A stretch of 64,000 nucleotides of DNA from an uncultured Ruegeria sp. (GTDB lineage Bacteria > Pseudomonadota > Alphaproteobacteria > Rhodobacterales > Rhodobacteraceae), in assembly GCF_947504215.1 (NCBI RefSeq), contig NZ_CANNGO010000005.1, positions 62,001 to 126,000 of the forward strand, given 5' to 3'. A program made the translations under genes and the position numbers. The notes beneath the pieces are model-generated. The model was given only the letters and a program-made list of their open reading frames with translations, was not told the origin of the DNA and searched no databases. Positions within the stretch are counted from its first letter, which is position 1. Every line of letters begins with the position of its first letter. Below, piece by piece: positions 24,850 through 32,981 of the stretch.

Positions 24850-26886
24850 TCAGTCGATACGCACAGTGACCCGATCAGATTGCCCTTCGGCGTCAACAAC
24901 CACCAGCGCGGCGTGGCCTGGGCCCGGGTTAGGTATGTCGAATTCGTGATGATACTTGCCTGTTGCGACGGGTGTCCCATTTGCCAGCACAGAAAAAGGG
25001 CCGACCCCACCACGCAGCTTTATGGTCAAGGCAGTTCCGTCAGTCTCTAGCACAGCATTTTCTGGGGGAAACAAAAGGCGGGGCGCAGATACGTCGTCCT
25101 GAAACACAGCCGCGCGCGGGCGAAAGCGCTGCAAGGGTGGTGGCAACTGAGCCGCGCCCACCATCAGCGTCGCAGGCGGGGGAGGGCGCAATGGCGTGAA
25201 TTCGGGCTTCAGGTGCCCAAACGCCTCGAACAGCAAAGGTGCGGCCAGATCGCCGCCAAACGCACCCGGAACCGGGGTTCCATCGGCACGGCCCAACCAG
25301 ACGCCGATGACATGCTGGCCGTCAAACCCGATAGCCCAGGCATCCCGGTGGCCGTAAGATGTGCCGGTCTTGTAGGCCAGTCCCTTCGATGGCGCGCCTT
25401 GTGGCGGTGTCAGACCCGCGAGAATATCACCAATCTGCCAGGCGGACGTGTCTGACAGGATGCGTTCGGTTTGCCCCGGCTGGCTTAACACCCCGTGGTG
25501 CAGCACCGGCCCTTGCCCACCAGCCGCCAATGCGGCGTAGAGTTGGACCAGATCAATCAGGCTCAGCCCGACACCGCCCAGCGAGATGGCAAGGCCCGGT
25601 CTACCACCCGTAAGTTCAGGACTGGTTCCGGCCTTTCGCAAGGCTGCCATCACGCGGGCAGCGCCAAGCTCATGCGTCAGCCGGACAACGGGAATATTCA
25701 GCGACATTTGCAGCGCATCGCGAACCCGTACATCGCCCCGGAATACACCGTCGAAATTGCGTGGCGCGTAGCGACCGAACATCACGGGGCCGTCGTTAAT
25801 CAGAGTTTCGGGATGTGCCAGCCCCTGATCAAAGGCAAGCCCGTAAACCAGTGGCTTCAGCGTTGACCCCGGGGAGCGAAGCGCGCGTGTCATGTCCACA
25901 AAGCCCTGACGGGCATCCCGATATCCGGACGATCCGACGGAGGCCAGAACCTCACCACTGCGGTGATCTGCAACCACAAGTGCCCCGGACACGCTGGACC
26001 CGGCGCGCGCGGCGGCTTTAGAAACCAAGGGTTCCAACTGCGCTTGCAGTTGGGCGTCCAAGGTCAGGTCATGCGTTTCGGCTCCAGGCGACTGACGGCG
26101 GGCACGTTCGGTCAAATGGGGGGCCAGCCGGGGAAACGGTCTCATCTCCAAGGGAACCGCTTCGGTCAAGGCGCTGCGCAACTCAGGGTCTGACAGGGCG
26201 CCGTAGCGGTGCATCCGGCGCAGAACGCGATCGCGCGCGTTACGGGCGGCTTCGCGGTTTCGATCAGGCCTGCGGGCTTCGGGTGACTGCGGCAAGGCGA
26301 CTAGAAGGGCAGCCTGCGCTGGTGTCAACCGGTTCGGGTCTTTGCCGAACCACGCGCGCGCGCCCGCGCGAATGCCTTCCAGATTGCCCCCGTACGGTGC
26401 ATGGGTCAGATACAGGTTCAGGATCTGCTGCTTGTTCAGACGCTGCTCCAGCGCCAAGGCAACTCTCATCTGGCGGATTTTACCGCTCCACCGTCCGGTT
26501 GATCCGTCCTCGATTAACCGCGCGACCTGCATCGTCAGGGTCGAGCCCCCGGACACGGCGCGTCCATTCCACAACGTCTGCGTTGCAGCGCGAACCATGG
26601 CCAGCGGGTCAACACCGGCATGGGACCAGAACCGCTTATCTTCATACCGTATCAGCATAGCCGCAAAGGCCGGGTCGACCGGACCAGGGCGCATGCGCCA
26701 GATCCCATCTTCGACCGGGAAACTGCGCAGAAGTGATCCGTTGCGGTCACGCATCTCGACCGAGGTTTCGGCTAGCACGGGTGGTAACACGGTGGCGTCT
26801 ATCCAGCTCTCGACCCGATCCCGCGCGAATGCTGACAGGTACAGCACGCCAGCGAGTGCAAGCAAAAGGCGGCTGGATCTAGGCAT
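24850..26886 (-). CDS. pbpC: Penicillin-binding protein 1C
   Basis: A 678-aa bifunctional class A PBP. It has an N-terminal helix (7-20), then glycosyltransferase family 51 with catalytic Glu82 in EDKRFWSH, then a transpeptidase domain with S341-x-x-K344 (SPGSTLKP), MSLN, and KTGTSYGHRDAW. The BiPBP_C domain closes the protein (from about 590). PBP1C polymerises and may crosslink peptidoglycan; in E. coli its gene sits beside the alpha-2-macroglobulin yfhM, as here, but with one gene in between. The ATG at 26886 follows AAGGATGG and overlaps the upstream gene by 8 bp; longer frames exist only inside that gene. Confidence 0.95.
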   Translation of the reverse strand: MPRSSRLLLALAGVLYLSAFARDRVESWIDATVLPPVLAETSVEMRDRNGSLLRSFPVEDGIWRMRPGPVDPAFAAMLIRYEDKRFWSHAGVDPLAMVRAATQTLWNGRAVSGGSTLTMQVARLIEDGSTGRWSGKIRQMRVALALEQRLNKQQILNLYLTHAPYGGNLEGIRAGARAWFGKDPNRLTPAQAALLVALPQSPEARRPDRNREAARNARDRVLRRMHRYGALSDPELRSALTEAVPLEMRPFPRLAPHLTERARRQSPGAETHDLTLDAQLQAQLEPLVSKAAARAGSSVSGALVVADHRSGEVLASVGSSGYRDARQGFVDMTRALRSPGSTLKPLVYGLAFDQGLAHPETLINDGPVMFGRYAPRNFDGVFRGDVRVRDALQMSLNIPVVRLTHELGAARVMAALRKAGTSPELTGGRPGLAISLGGVGLSLIDLVQLYAALAAGGQGPVLHHGVLSQPGQTERILSDTSAWQIGDILAGLTPPQGAPSKGLAYKTGTSYGHRDAWAIGFDGQHVIGVWLGRADGTPVPGAFGGDLAAPLLFEAFGHLKPEFTPLRPPPPATLMVGAAQLPPPLQRFRPRAAVFQDDVSAPRLLFPPENAVLETDGTALTIKLRGGVGPFSVLANGTPVATGKYHHEFDIPNPGPGHAALVVVDAEGQSDRVTVRID

Positions 26887-27442
26887 CGATCCATCCTTCC
26901 CACACGCCGGGATAGTGGGTGACGAACCCAGATGGATGGACAGACAAGTCCGCCTGATGATTGCCCGAGCCATATCGGATCAGACCAGGCGATAGCCAAG
27001 TATAGACCTGATCGAGTCTTTTTATCGAAGCCAGGTCCGGCTTCAACCAAGCCGCTTTGATACGGGCGCTCTGGGTCCGTGCGATCTCTTCCCGCCGCAG
27101 GGGCAAAAGGTTGGTCGCTGGGGTGAAGCTCAGGTCAAGATCAAGACACTCTGCGTCGCACTCCTGTAGCGCATCGTTCAATGCCCAACCCTGATCGGTG
27201 CATCGCAGTCGCAGGGCCACATCGCACCCGTCAACCTCGCCACTGACATCCGCTGACAGGCTGCGCCAGTTCATCGCGCAACGCACGTCATAGGTCAGCA
27301 AATTGTCGGCGCCATCATCATGCCATGTGGCCTGACCGACCAACATCCAGCCACTGTCGAGCCGCGACAGCGTGCAGCGATCCGTGCCCTGCACATCCAA
27401 CCGACGCCAATGGGCAGTGGCTATGGCGGTTCTGCTGGTCAC
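26879..27442 (-). CDS. Putative glycolipid-binding protein (DUF1089)
   Basis: A 187-aa protein matching the DUF1089 putative glycolipid-binding family: HWRRLDVQGTDRCTLSRLDSGW near the start, LTYDVRCAMNWRSLSADVSG, the ALNDALQECDAECLDLDLSFTPATNLLPLRR block, and LVYTW-type (LDQVYTWLSP) and HYPGVWEG near the end. There is no signal peptide, so it should be cytoplasmic. It starts with GTG overlapping the A2M stop and overlaps pbpC by 8 bp, so it is translated between the two envelope proteins. Family function is inferred from structure only; binding a lipid-linked precursor would fit this context but is a guess. Confidence 0.82.
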   Translation of the reverse strand: MTSRTAIATAHWRRLDVQGTDRCTLSRLDSGWMLVGQATWHDDGADNLLTYDVRCAMNWRSLSADVSGEVDGCDVALRLRCTDQGWALNDALQECDAECLDLDLSFTPATNLLPLRREEIARTQSARIKAAWLKPDLASIKRLDQVYTWLSPGLIRYGSGNHQADLSVHPSGFVTHYPGVWEGWIDA

Positions 27443-30400
27443 TTCACCACGACCCGGTCCGTATCGGTGCGCGCACGGTTTTGCGGGCGGTACATGTCTT
27501 CGACCGACGCCGCCGGGTGATGGAAGTCACCCGGTGTGACCGCGCGGGCTACGTAGGCCAGTGTCACGGTCTCGCGGCCTGACAGATCAACTGCCGCCAG
27601 AAACCGATCTGAACGGAATTCCGTGTGTGTCGCCTCGGACAGGTTTAGCCAGTCAAGCGACCTGACATCGCCGGACCGCAACAGGCTGGGGTTGTCGATC
27701 TCAATCCCTGCCGCCAGCGGATCGTCTATCATCAGTCGTGCGCCACCGTTTTCAAACGGCGTGACGGTCAGAACAGTCACAAAACGATCCCCCGCCGCGA
27801 AGGTCGAAGGGTCCAGCGGGTCACCCTCCATCGAATAATACCGGCGTTCGATGGCGTAACCGGTGCCGCCAGCCTCGGGTGGTACATCGGGAATACCGGT
27901 GACAGTCAGGGTGATGTCAGTGGGTTGGCCGTCTGTGGCTGTGATGTTCAGTTCTTCATCTTGACCCGTCTCCAGAACCTCAACGAACGGGCCTGAGACA
28001 GGCGCACCATTGACCAATAGGCCCGCGCCGTCCGGATCGGTGATCAGTGCATGCGCGGCCAGCAGCGACCAAGCGGCTTCTTGTGTCGAACGGTGGGACC
28101 GTCCTGCGCTGACCCGTTGGATCAGGGCGCTGCGATCAACGGCTTCGCTGCCCGCATCCACGGCCAATGTCAGCAAACCGGCCGCGTCTCGTAAGGTGCT
28201 GCCGTAATCTGCGCGCCAATATGTTTGGCTTTGTGCCGGTCGCTGGGCCAACATTTGCGCGGCGCGGGCAAACATCGCATCGGCGCGGGTCTGATCCCCA
28301 TAAGATGCCAGCGCAGCGCCAAGCTGTGCCGCAGCCAGAGGCGTGTCGAATGCCTCGCCTTTGACATCGGCATAATACCTGAGGTCGCCCATCGAGGCCG
28401 CACCTTCGCGTGCGAGAACCATCAAGGCATAGGCGATGTCCTGTCCGCCCTCGTCGAAATCCGGGGCATAGTTGATGCGATTGCGCAAGTTATCCATCGC
28501 TTGGGCAAAGGCGCGGTCTGGCACGACATATCCTTGCGCACGCGCGCGCGACAGGAAGTCGGTGACATAGGCGTCCAGCCAGAAGTCACCGCTGCCAGCC
28601 CGCCACAGGCCAAAGGCCCCGTTGGCCGCCTGCCTCGTCAGGACGCTGCGGATCGAGTCGGCAATGCGTCGGTCAACCACCGGACCGTCGCCCAACCCCG
28701 TAGCCTTTGCGACAGATGACAAATACAGCAGCGGCAGCGCTTGGCTAGTGATTTGTTCGGTGCAGCCGTAGGGATAGCGGTTCAGCTGATCCAGTAGGCC
28801 GGGCGTGTCGAATTTTGCCAGTGCCCCGGCCGATAGAATGGCTTTGGCCGAGCCGGGCTGAAACCCGTCGAACACATCCTGCGAGAACAGGAAGCTGTCA
28901 TCCGAGCCGAGCGCAAAACGCCGTGTCAGAGCCACAACTGGATCATTGGCGCGCACCGGCATGCGCAATGTCTGCGACAGGTCGCGGCCATCTGGTGTGG
29001 TGATGGACACGTTGATTTCGGGGTCTCCGATTGCGTTGGCGCGGATCGGAACCTCGAACACGGCTTTGCCGCCTTCGTCGAGCGTGAAGCTGGCGGGCGC
29101 TGCGCCAAGCTCCAGTTCTGAAGAGGTCGCCAGCCCCAGCGCCATCTCACCGGCTGTCCCATCAGCGTGAACGATCTCCAGCAGCATCCGGCTTTGATCA
29201 CCGGGGGCGAGAAAACGGGGCAGGCTGGCAGTGACCACCACTGGATCGCGCACGATCATGTCCGCCTCGGCCTGTCCGACTGCTGCGCGCGACCATGCGA
29301 CGGCCATCAGGCGGACAGTGCCGTTGAAGGCGGGAAGGGGGATGTCGATCTCGACCTCGCCGTTCGCGCCAACCTCAACCGGGCCGCTGAACACTGCCAT
29401 CAGGTCCTGTGTCGGCGGCGGCGACTGTCGGCGCATGCCGCCGTCATTGTCTCCACCAGACCGAACAGTGCCCATTGCACCGTTCATACCGTCGATCAAA
29501 CGCCCATAAACATCGCGCAGCTCCACGCCAAGACGACGCTGGCCAAAATAGTAATTCTGCGGGTCCGGGCTTTCGAACCCGGTCAGATTGAGAATGCCGA
29601 CATCAACCGCCGCCAGGGTCAGCCAAACAGCGTCGCCTTCAGTCGCGTTTTCGACCCTGACAAGGGCTTTTTGCATCTGACGAGGCGCACTGACTTCGGG
29701 CACGTCGATGGATATGTCTAGCTTGCGGCCCACCGGATCAACAGCGGCATGGGCCACGCCCATAGCCCGCGCCGGGTTCTGGCCGGCGGCGACGTCCATG
29801 GGGCGGATCACCGTCGCGGTGACATAGGCACCTGCACCCCAATCCTGCGTGACCTCAATGGGAATGATGGTCTCGCCCTCTGGCACTTCAACCATCTGGC
29901 GGTGGATCAGCCGGTTCGACAGCACGTCGATCTGCGCCACGCCTGCCATGCGGGGTACGATGCGCAGCTGCGCTGTGTCTCCAGCCAGGTAAGTGTCGCG
30001 GTCCAGCGACATCTCAAGCCGGTCTGGTGTGGTCGACGCATCGGCCGCCCGAAACCAGCCAGCATAGAAATCAACCGCCGTCTCGGTATAGGTGCCGTCG
30101 ACACGTTGTACGACCAGCTCGTACCGGCCCCAATCGACCGGTTGGGTCAGCGTTAACGGTTCCGAGGTGAAATCGACCTCGCCTGTTGCCACGCGGGTGC
30201 GTCTCGTGGTCGGTTCCCAATTCCAGTTGCCATAGAGCTGATACCATTGATAGCGCGTCTCGATCCGGTTCAGCGTCCAGCGCAGGCGCATGGAGCTGGG
30301 CATAAGATCCGAGGACAGGCCAACAACCTGAAACGCGGCCTCGGTGCCTTCGGGGATCACGTCGTCAAACATCGGTTTGATCCCGATTACTGGCTGGGGC

Positions 30401-32865
30401 GGTTGCACGGCAGCCGTCAAACGCCGTTCGACCGGGCGGCCCGATCCATCAGCCAGACGTGCGATGACAGTCGCTTCGATAGGTCGTCCGCCTGTCTTCA
30501 GCACCGGGATTTCGATTGCAATTGTGGCTTGCCCGGACGCGTCCGTTCGGGCGTCGCCGAAATACGTGCTTTTTGTCGAAACCTCGGCATCGTAACGTCC
30601 AAAGCGATAACCTTCAAAGCCAGCTACCGTTTCCGACGGGCGCGCGATGACTTGTCCGTTGATCGTCAGACCCGAGCCGGGCGCCCCGAATAGGTAACGA
30701 GCGTCGATCTGCAGCGGGGGGCTGTCGCCGGGGCGCAGAGGCGCATCCGGCAGCGACAGTTCGAAATCGATCCGTTCCGGCAGAAAATCTTCAACCAGAA
30801 CCGACTGACGCGACAGCGCGCCGCCTTTTGGGTCTGACTTGATTTCAATGTTCCAGGTGCCCCGTGGCGCATCAACCGCGACAGGTAGGGCAAAGACGTG
30901 ACCCCCTGCGACACCCCCGTCTGAAACGAGGCGTCGGTACTCAACCCCATCGGGACGATACAGAATAGCAGTCAGAGGGAGGTCTTCGATGGCTAGTGCT
31001 TCATCATCACGGGACAGCGCCGTGACATGGATTACCTCTCCGGCGCGATAGGCGCCGCGGTCGGTGGTCATGAAAACATCAACTGGACCTGCGGGTGCAC
31101 GCCCTTCGACGCCGCGATCAGACAGATCAAAGGCGGGGTCGGTCAGGGACAGAAAGCTGAAATCAACCTCGCCGTCCGAGGCCATGACCAAGGCAGGGGC
31201 GCCGGCCCCTGTGCCGCGTGTCAGGCCAGGTTCAAACCGGGCGTAGCCTCTGGCATCTGTCTGCGCCGTGGCAATGACCGCGTTGGCATTCGACACCAGC
31301 GAGACCTCGATCCCATCACGTGGCTGGGCATCGTGTAGCCCGCGCACCGCGACGTGCAGCCCGTCAGTGCCCAGGGCGGTGCTGATGCCCAGATCGGACA
31401 GCACAAACCATTGTGTTGCGCCGGGATCGTCATAGGGGTCTGCGCCGGGCACACGCGCCGTCAGCGCATAGATGCCCGCTGGCTGATCCGCAATCGCATC
31501 GGCCATGGGCAAGCGCGCGGTCATGCTCCGGTTCAGCTGGTTTGAAACATCGGCAGTACCTGTCCAGATATCCTCAGCAATCTCGTCAGAAAATGCACGT
31601 TCCTGCCATTCAGAAAGCGGACGACCAAAGAAGTCCTGTTGGACGGCCCGCAGCAGGTTGCGGTCGCTGACACGTCGCAGGGTCAGGTCCAGTTCAGAGA
31701 CATTGACCGTTTCCACCGGCAAAGCCGCATCGGCTGACTTTGGCAATACATAACTGCGCCCTGGAAACCGGACCGAGGGTGCGCGATCACGCACGTAGTG
31801 GGTTAGCTCCACATTGCGATTCAGCGTTTCGCCGGAGGCCGCTGGCAGGCCCTCGCGCAGGGTCAAGCGATAACGTTGGCCGTGCGCGACACCATCTATG
31901 CAAAGTTGAGCGTCATTGACCTGCACAACAAGCCCGTCATCGTCGCGCTGGACAAACGGATCATAGTCCACACCGGCTTGGACCAGCGGTTCAGAGAATT
32001 CGACGCAGATCCGGGGTTGGGCCGCGTCGCTTTCAACGGTGCTGTCCATAACACGAAAGCCGTATTTTCCAATCGCGTCATCCAGCGCGGCCAGCACATC
32101 TTCGCGCGGTTGCACCTGTTCAGCCAGCCTGAGGATCGAGATCATATCGCGCCCGCGCTCGACCTCTTCCAGTGCGGTGGCAAGTGTCATCAGGGCAGCA
32201 ATTTGTGTGCCCGGTGTCTCGGCCCGCAGATATCCGTTCAGCGCAGCATTCATCGCCCGTTGGCGCAGATCGCGTTTTTCGGTCCAGCCAGATGGGGTCA
32301 GGGCCAACAACAGCCGCGCGTATTCGACCCACAGATCTGGCGCGTCGCTCAGAGATACCGCGACGCCCATCCATTGCATCGCCTGAGTCACGTTGCTGGC
32401 ATTTCGCGCCGCGTCCAGAACCGCATTCAGGTCGCGCCCGCTGGCATTGTGCAAAAAGCCCAGATCGCGGGCCTGTTGTGCTGCGCGATCAAAATCCGCA
32501 GCGCTTAAATTGTCTAGCGCAGCTGCGCGCGATTTGGTCAGTGTCAGGGTCTGGTCCGTGGTCGGAACCTTCTGTGCAGACAACGCGCCTTCGTAAGGGT
32601 CTTGCCGGGTTACACCGCTTTTGGGAAAGCATGCTTCCGAGCGCGTATTGTAGGTAAACGCCGTACAGCGCGTATTGGCCGAACACGCCCGAATGCAAGA
32701 TTTTAGATCCGTATCAAACAACGCATCTAAGTCCGAGCCATAGAAATCCATATCCCGTGTGGTGATGTACCGGAATTCCGGCACCACACTTTGCGCCGAA
32801 ACAGCCGCGGGCAAAATGAAAAGCGAAATTACGTAAGTAATTGAAATCAATACAAAGTGGTGCAT
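27439..32865 (-). CDS. Alpha-2-macroglobulin family protein with N-terminal PAN-like module
   Basis: An 1808-aa secreted protein. A signal peptide (residues 1-24, AVSAQ) has no lipobox Cys, unlike many bacterial A2Ms. Residues about 50-85 form a Cys-rich PAN/Apple-like unit (CIRACSANTRCTAFTYN, then ACFPKSG). Macroglobulin domains and the bait region follow, and the thioester motif GCTEQ is intact with Cys at about 1368. C-terminal complement-like domains end the protein. Bacterial A2Ms trap attacking proteases in the periplasm, and PBP1C is thought to repair the wall. The ATG at 32865 follows AGAGGAGG; an upstream extension of the frame has no such signal. First gene of the A2M-DUF1089-pbpC operon. 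Confidence 0.93.
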   Translation of the reverse strand: MHHFVLISITYVISLFILPAAVSAQSVVPEFRYITTRDMDFYGSDLDALFDTDLKSCIRACSANTRCTAFTYNTRSEACFPKSGVTRQDPYEGALSAQKVPTTDQTLTLTKSRAAALDNLSAADFDRAAQQARDLGFLHNASGRDLNAVLDAARNASNVTQAMQWMGVAVSLSDAPDLWVEYARLLLALTPSGWTEKRDLRQRAMNAALNGYLRAETPGTQIAALMTLATALEEVERGRDMISILRLAEQVQPREDVLAALDDAIGKYGFRVMDSTVESDAAQPRICVEFSEPLVQAGVDYDPFVQRDDDGLVVQVNDAQLCIDGVAHGQRYRLTLREGLPAASGETLNRNVELTHYVRDRAPSVRFPGRSYVLPKSADAALPVETVNVSELDLTLRRVSDRNLLRAVQQDFFGRPLSEWQERAFSDEIAEDIWTGTADVSNQLNRSMTARLPMADAIADQPAGIYALTARVPGADPYDDPGATQWFVLSDLGISTALGTDGLHVAVRGLHDAQPRDGIEVSLVSNANAVIATAQTDARGYARFEPGLTRGTGAGAPALVMASDGEVDFSFLSLTDPAFDLSDRGVEGRAPAGPVDVFMTTDRGAYRAGEVIHVTALSRDDEALAIEDLPLTAILYRPDGVEYRRLVSDGGVAGGHVFALPVAVDAPRGTWNIEIKSDPKGGALSRQSVLVEDFLPERIDFELSLPDAPLRPGDSPPLQIDARYLFGAPGSGLTINGQVIARPSETVAGFEGYRFGRYDAEVSTKSTYFGDARTDASGQATIAIEIPVLKTGGRPIEATVIARLADGSGRPVERRLTAAVQPPQPVIGIKPMFDDVIPEGTEAAFQVVGLSSDLMPSSMRLRWTLNRIETRYQWYQLYGNWNWEPTTRRTRVATGEVDFTSEPLTLTQPVDWGRYELVVQRVDGTYTETAVDFYAGWFRAADASTTPDRLEMSLDRDTYLAGDTAQLRIVPRMAGVAQIDVLSNRLIHRQMVEVPEGETIIPIEVTQDWGAGAYVTATVIRPMDVAAGQNPARAMGVAHAAVDPVGRKLDISIDVPEVSAPRQMQKALVRVENATEGDAVWLTLAAVDVGILNLTGFESPDPQNYYFGQRRLGVELRDVYGRLIDGMNGAMGTVRSGGDNDGGMRRQSPPPTQDLMAVFSGPVEVGANGEVEIDIPLPAFNGTVRLMAVAWSRAAVGQAEADMIVRDPVVVTASLPRFLAPGDQSRMLLEIVHADGTAGEMALGLATSSELELGAAPASFTLDEGGKAVFEVPIRANAIGDPEINVSITTPDGRDLSQTLRMPVRANDPVVALTRRFALGSDDSFLFSQDVFDGFQPGSAKAILSAGALAKFDTPGLLDQLNRYPYGCTEQITSQALPLLYLSSVAKATGLGDGPVVDRRIADSIRSVLTRQAANGAFGLWRAGSGDFWLDAYVTDFLSRARAQGYVVPDRAFAQAMDNLRNRINYAPDFDEGGQDIAYALMVLAREGAASMGDLRYYADVKGEAFDTPLAAAQLGAALASYGDQTRADAMFARAAQMLAQRPAQSQTYWRADYGSTLRDAAGLLTLAVDAGSEAVDRSALIQRVSAGRSHRSTQEAAWSLLAAHALITDPDGAGLLVNGAPVSGPFVEVLETGQDEELNITATDGQPTDITLTVTGIPDVPPEAGGTGYAIERRYYSMEGDPLDPSTFAAGDRFVTVLTVTPFENGGARLMIDDPLAAGIEIDNPSLLRSGDVRSLDWLNLSEATHTEFRSDRFLAAVDLSGRETVTLAYVARAVTPGDFHHPAASVEDMYRPQNRARTDTDRVVVK

Positions 32866-32981
32866 GACGCCCTCCTCTTTGCGGTCAGCCTTGCATGTCG
32901 CAAGCCCGTTGCGCAACGGCTTAAACACTTTTTCACGGTCTGTCGGGATGCTGGGCGGAAACTGTCCCGGAATTGATCGAT

